Assembly (NCBI RefSeq): GCF_014207955.1 | Contig: NZ_JACHLK010000001.1 | Coordinates: 744,001-808,000 of the forward strand | Direction of reading: 5' to 3' | From: Acidovorax soli | GTDB taxonomy: Bacteria > Pseudomonadota > Gammaproteobacteria > Burkholderiales > Burkholderiaceae_C | Length of the DNA: 64,000 bases | Part shown: piece after piece, positions 8,059-17,435 of the stretch | Position numbering within the stretch: position 1 is the stretch's first letter | Layout of the letters: every line of letters begins with the position of its first letter | Translations under genes and position numbers: made by a program | Notes under the pieces: generated by a model | What the model saw: the letters and a program-made list of their open reading frames with translations, nothing else | Database searches by the model: none | Told to the model about the DNA's origin: nothing

Positions 8059-8106
8059 GGTTCTGGGGCCCTGTACGCCGCGCGGCCAACGCGGTATGGT
8101 GGGCCC

Positions 8107-8412
8107 ATGCTGCGACTGACCCAGGCCCCCAACATCGCGATCGCCACGCTCTGGGCCGACATCCTGTGCGAGGCCGGCATGACCGCCTCCGTGCAGCGCC
8201 AGTACCTGGGCGCCGCCGCCGGCCACCTGCCGCCCGACCAGTGCCTGCCCGAGATCTGGCTCGAGTACGACGAGCATGCCGCCCGCGCACGCACCTTGCT
8301 CAACGACCTGCAGAATCTGCCGCAGCGCCGCTGGGCCTGCCGCTGTGGAGAAATGGTCGAGGGCGGCTTCGAGCAGTGCTGGCACTGCGGCGCCCTGATG
8401 CCGTTGGACTGA
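8107..8412 (+). CDS. DUF2007-type protein with C-terminal zinc ribbon
   Basis: A 101-residue cytosolic protein. Residues 1-70 (MLRLTQAPNIAIATLWADIL through LPEIWLEYDEHAARARTLL) fit the DUF2007 'putative signal transducing protein' fold. The C-terminus WACRCGEMVEGGFEQCWHCG has four cysteines as a zinc ribbon. It lies 48 bp after the DUF1289 gene on the same strand and may be co-transcribed. It converges on yaeQ with a 17-bp gap. Function is unknown. Confidence 0.8.
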   Translation: MLRLTQAPNIAIATLWADILCEAGMTASVQRQYLGAAAGHLPPDQCLPEIWLEYDEHAARARTLLNDLQNLPQRRWACRCGEMVEGGFEQCWHCGALMPLD

Positions 8413-8429
8413 GCTGAGCGGAGCAGGGC

Positions 8430-8990
8430 TTACTTCCAGCGCACCGGCTCCACGGTCACGCTGCCCAGGTTGCTGCTCAGGGTCAGCGCGCCTTCCTGCA
8501 CTGTGGCCTGCAGCTGCATGCTGCGCTCGGCCAGGGCCGCCAGGGCCTGCGATGCATCGGTGGGGATGCGCCAGACCTGCAGCTTTTCGAGGCGCGTGAG
8601 CTTGGTCTCGATGCCCTTCCACCAGACCTCGGCGGCGTGGTTGAAGCAGTAGACCACCACGCTGTCGGCCTTGCTGCAGGCCTTGGTCAGCGGCTTGTCT
8701 TCGGGCTGGCCGACCTCGATCCACACGCGCTTGCGGCCCGTGAAGTCGGTGAGCGAGGCGTCCGGATCATCCGGGTCCGACAGACCCGCGCCAAAGGCCA
8801 GGGTGCCGTCGCCATTGCAGACGTCGTTGAGATCGTGCGCATGCAGCGCCATGGCCACCAGGCGCACCATCATGCGCTCGTCGGTCTCGCTCGGGTGGCG
8901 TGCCAGCGTCAGCGCGTGGTCCGCGTAGTAGCCGTGGTCGATGTCGGCGATCTGCAGATGCGCCTTGAAGATGGTGGATTTGAGGGCCAT
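8430..8990 (-). CDS. yaeQ: YaeQ family protein
   Basis: The 186-residue protein starts MALKSTIFKAHLQIADIDHGYYADHALTLARHPSETDERM, the family signature. It keeps WIEVGQPEDKPLTKACSKAD, which resembles a PD-(D/E)xK nuclease core. YaeQ proteins have a nuclease-like fold, but no activity is established. It lies downstream of purB on the same strand, separated from it by a purB terminator, so it probably has its own promoter in 8991-9050. Confidence 0.93.
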   Translation of the reverse strand: MALKSTIFKAHLQIADIDHGYYADHALTLARHPSETDERMMVRLVAMALHAHDLNDVCNGDGTLAFGAGLSDPDDPDASLTDFTGRKRVWIEVGQPEDKPLTKACSKADSVVVYCFNHAAEVWWKGIETKLTRLEKLQVWRIPTDASQALAALAERSMQLQATVQEGALTLSSNLGSVTVEPVRWK

Positions 8991-9051
8991 GCGGTCTCAC
9001 TGAAAACAATTGACCGCTGCCTTTGCCCGGGTGCAGGCAACAGAGGCCGTG

Positions 9052-9088
9052 AAAAAAAGAATCACCATGCGCCAGGGCGATGGTGATT
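9052..9088 (-). terminator. Rho-independent terminator of purB
   Basis: On the minus strand AATCACCAT (9088-9080) pairs with ATGGTGATT (9068-9060), followed by CTTTTTTT (9059-9052). A second GC-rich hairpin, GGCGTGCC/GGCACGCC (9098-9125), precedes it right after the purB stop. Confidence 0.85.
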
Positions 9089-9154
9089 TCGGTGGTGGGC
9101 GTGCCCGCCCTGGGGAAGGCACGCCGTCCTGCTGCTTCCGCAGGGCTCCTGCAA

Positions 9155-10708
<1,554 letters not shown>

Positions 10709-10819
10709 TCACCCGTTTGCGGGGGCTTGCCCGCCGCGTCCTGTGGGCGCCAGCCGATAGAATCGGTCGCGTACCCTGTCATCTGTTCCCGCATCCCGCG
10801 CACTGGAAGAAATCTCGCC

Positions 10820-11434
10820 ATGAAATTGATCGGAGCCTCCGCCAGCCCTTATGTACGCAAGGTGCGCGTCGTCATGGCCGAAAAGAAGCTCGACTACCAG
10901 TTCGTGCAGGAAAACGTCTGGGCCGACGACACGACGATTGCCACCTCCAACCCGCTGGGCAAGGTGCCCTGCCTGGTGATGGAAGGCGGCGAGGCGGTCT
11001 TCGACTCGCGCGTCATCGTCGAGTACCTGGACACCCTCTCGCCCGTGGGCAAGCTCATCCCCAGCCAGGGCCGCGAACGCGCCGAGGTCAAGACCTGGGA
11101 GGCCCTGGCCGATGGGGTGGTGGATGCCGCCATCCTGGCGCGCCTGGAAGCCACCTGGGCCCACCGCAAGGATGGCGAGCGCAGCCAGGCCTGGATCGAC
11201 CGCCAGATGCGCAAGGTCGACGACAGCCTCAAGTCCATGAGCCAGGGCCTGGGTGACAAGCCCTACTGCAGCGGCATCCACCTGAGCCTGTCGGACATCG
11301 CCGTGGGCTGCGCGCTGGGCTGGCTGGAGTTCCGCTTCCCCGAGATCGCCTGGCGCAGCGAGTACCCCAACCTGGGCAAGCTGATGGACAAGCTCATGCT
11401 GCGCCCGAGCTTCGCAGACACCAAGCCCTCCTGA
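10820..11434 (+). CDS. glutathione S-transferase family protein
   Basis: A 204-residue cytosolic protein with an N-terminal thioredoxin-like domain (MKLIGASASPYVRKVRVVMAE, residues 1-80). It includes the glutathione-binding NPLGKVPCLV and FDSRVIVEYLD motifs. The helical C-terminal domain (residues 90-200) contains LSLSDIAVGCALGWLEFR. It resembles YibF-type transferases. The start at 10820 has a GGAAGAA ribosome site nine bases upstream. The substrate cannot be inferred. An intergenic repeat copy follows directly. Confidence 0.93.
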   Translation: MKLIGASASPYVRKVRVVMAEKKLDYQFVQENVWADDTTIATSNPLGKVPCLVMEGGEAVFDSRVIVEYLDTLSPVGKLIPSQGRERAEVKTWEALADGVVDAAILARLEATWAHRKDGERSQAWIDRQMRKVDDSLKSMSQGLGDKPYCSGIHLSLSDIAVGCALGWLEFRFPEIAWRSEYPNLGKLMDKLMLRPSFADTKPS

Positions 11435-11443
11435 AGTGAAACA

Positions 11444-11552
11444 CCCCCTGAGTCGCTTAGCGCCTTCCCCCTCTCTCGACTCGTTGCACGAGTCGGGAGG
11501 GGGACGCCCCCAGTGCGGCGGGGCGGCCCTTGCACGGGGGCACTGGCCTGGG
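11444..11552 (+). repeat. two-hairpin intergenic repeat, copy 1
   Basis: Begins CCCCCTGAGTCGCTTAGCG, ten bases after the GST stop. A long hairpin follows (CCCCCTCTCTCGACTCG against CGAGTCGGGAGGGGG). The second part is built on CCAGTGC...GCACTGG with the inner motif CGGCGGGGCGGCCCTTGC. Copy 2 at 12381-12477 shares the start, the inner motif and the two-hairpin plan with different stem bases. It probably acts as a 3'-end or terminator-like element. Confidence 0.8.
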
Positions 11553-11651
11553 CCGCGCCAGTTTTATGCGTCGCGGGTGGCGCACAGCGCAATCGACAAC
11601 TGATACGGCCGGCCTGTGGCCTCTGGCGCCCTTGCCGTATGCTTGGCGCAT

Positions 11652-12371
11652 ATGGACGAAACGGTTCAAAAATCCCCGCCCTCCGCCGCTGACAGCCGCC
11701 CGGCGCGGCAGCGCGCTGCGCGCGAGGCGGCCGCCACGCCCGGCGCCGAGCGCGTGCGCGTGAACGATCCCGACCGCACCATGGCCAACATCCTGCAGGT
11801 GGCCACGGCGGAGTTCGCGGACAAGGGCCTGGCCGGGGCGCGCATCGACGAGATCGCTGCGCTCACCAGCACCAGCAAGCGCATGATCTACTACTATTTT
11901 GGTAGCAAGGAAGGCCTGTACGTGCGGGTGCTCGAAGAAGCCTACCGCCGCATTCGGCAGATCGAGTCGGACCTGCACCTGGAAGACCTGGCGCCCGAGC
12001 AGGCCCTGCGCACCCTGGTGGGCTTCACTTTCGACTACCAACTGGCCAACCCCGATTTCATCCGCCTGGTGATGAACGAGAACATGCACCGGGGCGAGTA
12101 CATCAGCCGCTCCACGACCATCCAGGAGCTCAACATCCCGGTCATCCACGCGGTGCACAAGGTCTACCAGCGCGGTGTGGGGGCCGGCGTCTTCCGTCCC
12201 GACGTGGATCCGGTGGACCTGCACATGTCGATCTCGGCACTGTGCTTCTTCAACGTCTCCAACCGCCACACCTTCGGCGCGATCTTCAAGCGCACGCTGG
12301 AGGCGCCCGCCGCCATGGCCGAGCGCCGCGCTTCCATCGTCGAGATGATCGTGCGCTTTCTGCGCCCGTAG
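11652..12371 (+). CDS. TetR/AcrR family transcriptional regulator (likely regulator of the adjacent TRAP/shikimate operon)
   Basis: A 239-residue repressor-type protein with a 40-residue Ala/Arg-rich N-terminal extension. The TetR helix-turn-helix spans about residues 45-90 (ILQVATAEFADKGLAGARIDEIA, then STSKRMIYYYFGSKEGLY). The C-terminal ligand domain contains NPDFIRLVMNENMHRGEYI, typical of a TetR_C subgroup found near aromatic and TRAP operons. It lies immediately upstream of the TRAP operon on the same strand. A 16-bp interrupted palindrome (12569-12584) lies between them. The ligand is inferred to be shikimate or a pathway intermediate. Confidence 0.88.
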   Translation: MDETVQKSPPSAADSRPARQRAAREAAATPGAERVRVNDPDRTMANILQVATAEFADKGLAGARIDEIAALTSTSKRMIYYYFGSKEGLYVRVLEEAYRRIRQIESDLHLEDLAPEQALRTLVGFTFDYQLANPDFIRLVMNENMHRGEYISRSTTIQELNIPVIHAVHKVYQRGVGAGVFRPDVDPVDLHMSISALCFFNVSNRHTFGAIFKRTLEAPAAMAERRASIVEMIVRFLRP

Positions 12372-12380
12372 CAGGTACAT

Positions 12381-12477
12381 CCCCCTGAGTCGCTTCGCGC
12401 CTCGGCACCGCCGCCAGAGGCGGGCGGAGGACACCGCCAGCGCGGCGGGGCGGCCCTTGCGCGGCGGTCGCTGGCTT
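12381..12477 (+). repeat. two-hairpin intergenic repeat, copy 2
   Basis: Begins CCCCCTGAGTCGCTTCGCG, ten bases after the tetR stop. The first hairpin uses CCGCC/GGCGG arms. The second uses GCCAGCG...CGCTGGC around the same inner motif CGGCGGGGCGGCCCTTGC as copy 1. Stem bases differ from copy 1 on both sides, so pairing is kept. Confidence 0.8.
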
Positions 12478-12568
12478 GTTGAGCGCGCGCCCTTCCCTTA
12501 GCCATTGGCTGATCGACCCGGAAACTCTCTCGGCGAAGTCGGGAAGCAGGGTTTGCACCTAGATTAAA

Positions 12569-12584
12569 TACTAACCAGTTCGTA
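12569..12584. promoter_or_regulatory. interrupted palindrome, likely TetR operator of the TRAP/shikimate operon
   Basis: The sequence TACTAACCAGTTCGTA reads TAC-N-AAC-NN-GTT-N-GTA and is symmetric except for the N positions. It lies 40 bases upstream of the first TRAP gene, in an AT-rich stretch. The size and spacing suit a TetR dimer, and the tetR gene ends about 200 bases upstream. Binding is inferred. Confidence 0.6.
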
Positions 12585-12623
12585 CAAAATTCATTTCACA
12601 CCGAACAAGAACGGAGACACACC

Positions 12624-13187
12624 ATGTTTGCACTGGCCGATCGCGTGCTGCGGGGCTACACCCGCGTGCTGGATGCGCTCTCGGGCATCTGCCTGGCCGT
12701 CATGGTCGTGCTGGTGTTCGGCAATGTGGTGGCGCGCTACGCGCTCAACACCGGCATCACGGTGTCCGAAGAGCTGTCGCGCTGGCTCTTCGTGTGGCTG
12801 ACCTTCATGGGTTCCATCGTGGCACTGCGTGAGCGTGGCCACCTGGGTACGGACATGCTGGTGGCGCGCCTGCCCGCCGTCGGCAAGCGCTTCTGCCTGG
12901 CACTGGCCCAACTGGCCATGCTCTACGTGTCGTGGCTGCTGCTCACGGGAAGCTGGGCGCAGATGCTGATCAACTGGGACACCGAAGCCCCGGTCACGGG
13001 TGCCTCGGTGGCGATCTTCTACGCCAGCGGCGTGCTCATGGGGGGCTCGGGCATTGCCATCCTCCTGCGCGATCTCCTGCGCACCCTCTTCGTTCCCCTG
13101 CAGGAACAGGAACTGGTCATGGTCCAGGAAAGCGAAGAGCTCGCAGCCCTGGGGCAGCACGGCGGTGACCAGCCCAAGCGCTCATGA
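12624..13187 (+). CDS. TRAP transporter small permease (DctQ type)
   Basis: A 187-residue protein with four membrane segments (about residues 18-38, 52-70, 91-112, 132-152) and the DctQ-family VSEELSRWLFVWLTFMGS region. It pairs with the large permease to form the Na+-driven TRAP membrane complex. The start MFALADRVLRGYTRVLD follows an ACGGAG-type site. The TRAP large permease starts 34 bp downstream, followed by the binding protein, so the three form one operon. The C-terminal 30 residues are an acidic and polar tail. Confidence 0.93.
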   Translation: MFALADRVLRGYTRVLDALSGICLAVMVVLVFGNVVARYALNTGITVSEELSRWLFVWLTFMGSIVALRERGHLGTDMLVARLPAVGKRFCLALAQLAMLYVSWLLLTGSWAQMLINWDTEAPVTGASVAIFYASGVLMGGSGIAILLRDLLRTLFVPLQEQELVMVQESEELAALGQHGGDQPKRS

Positions 13188-13221
13188 CACACCGACCAGG
13201 CCCCCCAAGGACAAGCACCCC

Positions 13222-14502
13222 ATGACCGTCGCCATCTTCCTCGGATCGCTGTTGCTCGCCATGGCGATCGGCATTCCCATCGCCTATGCGCTGCTGCTCA
13301 GCGGCGTGGCCCTGATGTGGCACCTGGACCTGTTCGACGCGCAGATCCTGGCGCAGAACGTCATCAACGGGGCCGACAGCTTTCCCCTGCTGGCCGTGCC
13401 CTTCTTCATGCTGGCCGGCGAGATCATGAACGTGGGCGGGCTGTCGCGCCGCATCGTCAAGCTCGCCCTGACCCTGGTCGGCCACGTGCCCGGTGGGCTG
13501 GGCTACGTGACCATCATGGCGGCGGTGATCCTGGCGGCTGTTTCGGGCTCGGCCGTGGCCGACGCGGCCGCCCTGGCGTCCCTGCTGCTGCCCATGATGG
13601 TGGCCGCGGGCCACGACAAGGCGCGCTCTGCGGGGTTGATCGCATCGGCCGGCATCATCGCGCCGGTGATCCCGCCCTCCATCGGCTTCGTGATCTTCGG
13701 TGTGGCCGCCAACGTGTCCATCAGCAAGCTGTTCCTCGCGGGCATCGTGCCGGGCATTCTGCTGGGGCTGGCGCTGGCCGTGACCTGGTGGTGGCTGGTG
13801 CGCAATGAAAAGGTGCAGCCGCCACCGAAGGCGAGCCGGGCCGAGCTGGCCAAGGCCCTGCGCGAAGCGGCCTGGGCCCTGGGCCTGCCCGTCATCATCC
13901 TGGTCGGTCTGCGCATGGGCGTGTTCACGCCCACCGAAGCCGCCGTGGTGGCCGCCGTCTATGCCTTGCTGGTGGCCATGTTCGTCTACCGTGAGATCAG
14001 CGTGCGCCAGCTCGCAGAGATCTTCCAGGCATCGGCCCGCACCAGCGCCATCGTGATGTTCCTGGTGGCGGCCGCCATGGTCTCGGCCTGGCTCATCACC
14101 GTGGCCGACCTGCCCTCCAAGGTCATCGGCATGCTTGAACCCTTCATGGGCAACCAGACGCTGCTGCTGATCGCCATCATGGTCCTGGTGATGGTGGTGG
14201 GAACGGCCATGGACATGACGCCCACCATCCTGATCCTGACGCCCGTGCTCATGCCTGTGGTCAAGGCCGCCGGCATCGACCCCGTGTACTTCGGTGTGCT
14301 GTTCATCATCAACAACGCCATCGGTCTCATCACCCCGCCCGTGGGCACCGTGCTCAACGTGGTGGCCGGCGTGGGGCGCATCACCATGGACCAGGTCACG
14401 CGCGGCGTGCTGCCCTTCATGCTGGCGCAGTTCGTCGTGATGTTCCTGCTGGTGCTGTTCCCATCCATCGTCATGGTGCCGCTGCGCTGGCTGTCGGGCT
14501 GA
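13222..14502 (+). CDS. TRAP transporter large permease (DctM type)
   Basis: A 426-residue inner-membrane protein with about 11-12 segments. It includes the DctM hallmarks ADSFPLLAVPFFMLAGEIMN (around residues 48-67), GSAVADAAALASLLLPMM and PPSIGFVIFG. ILTPVLMPVVKAAGIDPVYFG and NNAIGLITPPVGTVLNVV are in the second half. It carries the transport pathway and is driven by the Na+ gradient. The start at 13222 was chosen because it begins the first membrane segment; the open frame upstream overlaps the DctQ gene. Confidence 0.96.
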   Translation: MTVAIFLGSLLLAMAIGIPIAYALLLSGVALMWHLDLFDAQILAQNVINGADSFPLLAVPFFMLAGEIMNVGGLSRRIVKLALTLVGHVPGGLGYVTIMAAVILAAVSGSAVADAAALASLLLPMMVAAGHDKARSAGLIASAGIIAPVIPPSIGFVIFGVAANVSISKLFLAGIVPGILLGLALAVTWWWLVRNEKVQPPPKASRAELAKALREAAWALGLPVIILVGLRMGVFTPTEAAVVAAVYALLVAMFVYREISVRQLAEIFQASARTSAIVMFLVAAAMVSAWLITVADLPSKVIGMLEPFMGNQTLLLIAIMVLVMVVGTAMDMTPTILILTPVLMPVVKAAGIDPVYFGVLFIINNAIGLITPPVGTVLNVVAGVGRITMDQVTRGVLPFMLAQFVVMFLLVLFPSIVMVPLRWLSG

Positions 14503-14557
14503 AGTCCCGCCTGGCTATCCCCCGTTTTCTGCCCGCCCAAAACCAAGGAGACTTTCC

Positions 14558-15562
14558 ATGAAACTCTTGAAGACCCTGCTTGCCACGGCCCTGGTGGCCG
14601 CATCTCTGCTGCCCGGTGCCCAGGCGCAGGAGCGCACCATCAAGTTCGCCTTCCAGAACCAGAAGGAGCACCCGCAGGCGCAGGGCGCACAGAAGTTCGC
14701 CGACCTCGTGGCCGCCAAGACCAATGGCCGCATCGCGGTCAAGCTCTTCCCCGGCGGCACGCTCGGTGGCGACCTGCAGACCGTCTCGGCACTGCAGGGC
14801 GGCACGGTGGAGATGACGGTGCTCAACGCCGGCATCCTCTCGGCCCAGGCCAAGGAGTTCGGCATCTACGACTTCCCCTTCCTGTTCGCCACGCCGCAGG
14901 AGGCCGACGCCGTGACCGACGGCCCCTTCGGCAAGAAGCTGCTCGACAAGCTCGTGGCCAAGAACCTGGTGGGCCTGGGCTACTGGGAACTGGGCTTTCG
15001 CAACCTCACCAACAGCAAGAAGCCCATTACCAAGGCCGAGGACATTGCGGGCCTGAAGATCCGCGTGATCCAGTCGCCGATCTACATCGACATGTTCAAC
15101 GCGCTGGGCGCGAATGCCGTGCCCATGCCCTTCCCCGAGCTGTACTCGGCCATGGAGCAGAAGGCCGTGGACGGCCAGGAGAACCCGTTCTCGACCATCC
15201 TCTCGTCGAAGTTCGCCGAAGTGCAAAAGCACCTCACGGTCACGCGCCACATGTACAACCCCCAGGCCGTCATCGTCAGCAAGAAGTTCTGGGACAGCCT
15301 GAACCCGGCCGACCAGAAGGCGGTGAGCGAAGCCATGGCCGAGGCCACCACCTTCCAGCGCAGCGTTTCGCGGTCGCAGGCCGACGTGGCACTCGAAGAC
15401 CTCAAGAAGGCCGGCATGCAGGTCACCGAGTTCTCGCCCGCCGAGCTCGACAAGCTGCGTGCCAAGGTCAAGCCCGTGGTCGACAAGCACAGCGACAAGG
15501 TCGGTGCCGACACGGTGCAGGAGGTCTATGCCACGCTGGCCAAGCTGCGCGGCGGCAAGTAA
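14558..15562 (+). CDS. TRAP transporter substrate-binding protein (DctP type)
   Basis: A periplasmic solute receptor of 334 residues. The signal peptide MKLLKTLLATALVAASLLPGAQAQ is cleaved near residue 23-24. Mature motifs include FAFQNQKEHPQAQGAQKFAD and LGYWELGFRNLTNSKKPI. IRVIQSPIYIDMFNALGANAVPMPF follows, with the Arg that binds the substrate carboxylate in DctP proteins (in the LKIRVIQ motif). The ribosome site is AAGGAG. Ligand identity cannot be read directly; the downstream genes suggest shikimate, quinate or dehydroshikimate. Confidence 0.95.
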   Translation: MKLLKTLLATALVAASLLPGAQAQERTIKFAFQNQKEHPQAQGAQKFADLVAAKTNGRIAVKLFPGGTLGGDLQTVSALQGGTVEMTVLNAGILSAQAKEFGIYDFPFLFATPQEADAVTDGPFGKKLLDKLVAKNLVGLGYWELGFRNLTNSKKPITKAEDIAGLKIRVIQSPIYIDMFNALGANAVPMPFPELYSAMEQKAVDGQENPFSTILSSKFAEVQKHLTVTRHMYNPQAVIVSKKFWDSLNPADQKAVSEAMAEATTFQRSVSRSQADVALEDLKKAGMQVTEFSPAELDKLRAKVKPVVDKHSDKVGADTVQEVYATLAKLRGGK

Positions 15563-15637
15563 GCAAGCCGGCATTGCGGGGGCCTCTGCCTCCGCTGTCC
15601 CCCCATGCGCCCATTGCACCCCGAACCCCTGTCCGCC

Positions 15638-16498
15638 ATGTCTTCCACGAGCCCCCGCAAGGTGCTGATCGGGCTGATCGGCGCCGGCATCCAGCAGTCG
15701 CTGTCGCCTGCCCTGCACGAAGAGGAAGCGCGCCACCATGGCATGCGCCTGCACTACCAGCTGATCGATCTGGACCGCTCCGCCTCGTCGCCCGAACAAC
15801 TGCCCACCTTGCTCGCCGCCGCGCGCATCATGGGCTATGCGGGCTGCAACGTGACCTACCCCTGCAAGCAGGCCGTGATCCCGCACCTCGATGCCCTGTC
15901 CGAAGAGGCGCGGGCCATGGGTGCGGTGAACACCGTGGTGGTGCAGGAGGGCCGGCTTGTGGGGCACAACACCGACGGTTCCGGCTGGGCCTGGGGCTTC
16001 CAGCGCGCCCTGCCGCAGGCCGATCTGGCGCATGTGGTGCTATTGGGTGCCGGTGGTGCCGGTGCGGCGATCGCGCATGCCGTGCTGCGCCTGGGCGCGC
16101 AGCGCCTGTCCATCGTCGATGCCCAGCCCGGGCGTGCCGCCCAGCTCGCGGCAGATGTCAACGCGCTCTACGGGGTGCGCGCCGGGGCTGCGGACATCGC
16201 AAGCGCCATGGCCCAGGCCACCGGGCTGATCCACGCCACGCCCACGGGCATGGACAAGCTGCCCGGTCTGCCCCTGGATGCGGGGCTGCTGCGCCCCGCG
16301 ATGTGGGTCTCGGAAGTCGTGTACTTCCCGCTCGAAACCGCCCTGGTCCGCGCCGCGCGTGCACTGGGCTGCCGCGTCTCGGACGGTGGCGGCATGGCCG
16401 TGGGCCAGGCGGTCGGCGCCTTTGAGCTGTTCACCGGCGTGGTACCCGATGCAGCGCGCATGGACGCGCATTTCCGCCGGCTCGTGGCCGCGCACTGA
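15638..16498 (+). CDS. shikimate/quinate dehydrogenase, predicted NAD-dependent (catabolic type)
   Basis: An AroE-superfamily oxidoreductase of 286 residues. SLSP (21-24) binds the substrate carboxylate. NVTYPCK has catalytic K77, and NTDG has D113. The Rossmann glycine motif is LGAGGAGAAIA. After the second beta strand it has D161-AQPGR instead of the NRTxxR loop of NADP-dependent AroE. Acidic residues here mark NAD-using quinate/shikimate dehydrogenases such as the Corynebacterium enzyme. It probably oxidises shikimate to 3-dehydroshikimate. The start at 15638 was preferred over an in-frame ATG at 15605, which adds unconserved residues. Confidence 0.88.
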   Translation: MSSTSPRKVLIGLIGAGIQQSLSPALHEEEARHHGMRLHYQLIDLDRSASSPEQLPTLLAAARIMGYAGCNVTYPCKQAVIPHLDALSEEARAMGAVNTVVVQEGRLVGHNTDGSGWAWGFQRALPQADLAHVVLLGAGGAGAAIAHAVLRLGAQRLSIVDAQPGRAAQLAADVNALYGVRAGAADIASAMAQATGLIHATPTGMDKLPGLPLDAGLLRPAMWVSEVVYFPLETALVRAARALGCRVSDGGGMAVGQAVGAFELFTGVVPDAARMDAHFRRLVAAH

Positions 16499-16527
16499 TC
16501 CTTTCCCTACCTGGAGCGCAACGCACC

Positions 16528-17421
16528 ATGAGCACATCCATGACGGCCGACCGAGAATCCCTGGGCGCCCTGCCCAACCCCCTGGGACTGCTGGGCGTGG
16601 AGTTCATCGAGTACGCCACGGCCCGTCCCCAGGCCCTGGGCCAGGCACTGGAGCGCATGGGCTTCAAGCCCGTGGCACGCCACCGCTCGCGCGAGGTGCT
16701 GCTGTACCGCCAAGGGGACATGAACATCATCGTCAACGCGCACCAGGGCGAGGGCGCCGGCACCACCCTTCCCGCCCCCGGCGATGCGCCGGTGCTGTCG
16801 GCCATCGCCTTCCGGGTGGGCAATGCCGCGGCGGCCTACCGGCGCGTGCTGGAACTGGGTGCCTGGGCCGTGCATACCGAAGTGCAGGTCATGGAGCTCA
16901 ACATCCCCGCCATCCACGGCGTGGGCAGCAGCCGCATCTACTTCGTCGACCGGCACCGCGAGTTCTCCATCTACGACGTGGACTTCGTGCCCATCCCCAC
17001 GGTGGACCCGCGGCCGCCCGCGCAGCATGGCCTGCACCTGTTCGGGCTGGTGCAGTACATCGGCCTGGACCGGCTGGCCGACTGGACCGCCTTCTATGGC
17101 GCGCTGTTCGGCTTTGCCGAGCTGCCGCCCGGGCAGAACTTCGGCGTGCTCACGCAGGGGCGCATCCTGGCCAGCCCCTGCGGCACGCTGTACTGGCAGC
17201 TCATCGAACCGCTGATCGACGCCCTCGATGCCGACCCCGGCGAGCAGTTGCAGCGCGTGGCCTTCGGCACCGGCGATGTCCTCGCCACCGTGGCGGCCCT
17301 GCGTGCGCAGGGGGTGGACTTTGTCGAGTCGCCCACGGGCGTGCACAGCGAGGTGCGCGGAGCGCTCACGCGTGCCGAGGCCGGCGGCGCCAGCTTCGAG
17401 CTGGTGCTCGACCCCCGCTGA
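16528..17421 (+). CDS. HPPD-like VOC protein, stand-alone homolog of the QuiC1 C-terminal domain
   Basis: A 297-residue protein with two vicinal-oxygen-chelate modules like 4-hydroxyphenylpyruvate dioxygenase (residues 20-155 and 167-295). By eye the HPPD metal ligands align as H170 (LHLFGLVQYIG), R243 (LQRVAFGTGD, His in HPPD) and E291 (FELVLDP). One ligand is therefore lost and dioxygenase activity is unlikely. In Pseudomonas-type QuiC1 such a domain is fused behind a dehydroshikimate dehydratase; here the dehydratase is the next gene, 14 bp downstream. A structural or accessory role is inferred. Confidence 0.8.
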   Translation: MSTSMTADRESLGALPNPLGLLGVEFIEYATARPQALGQALERMGFKPVARHRSREVLLYRQGDMNIIVNAHQGEGAGTTLPAPGDAPVLSAIAFRVGNAAAAYRRVLELGAWAVHTEVQVMELNIPAIHGVGSSRIYFVDRHREFSIYDVDFVPIPTVDPRPPAQHGLHLFGLVQYIGLDRLADWTAFYGALFGFAELPPGQNFGVLTQGRILASPCGTLYWQLIEPLIDALDADPGEQLQRVAFGTGDVLATVAALRAQGVDFVESPTGVHSEVRGALTRAEAGGASFELVLDPR

Positions 17422-17435
17422 AGGAGGGCATCATC

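Noticed and set aside
15574..16425. A plus-strand open frame overlapping the shikimate dehydrogenase in another frame
   Set aside because: Arg/Ala/Gly-rich low-complexity translation; the dehydrogenase frame has all catalytic motifs.
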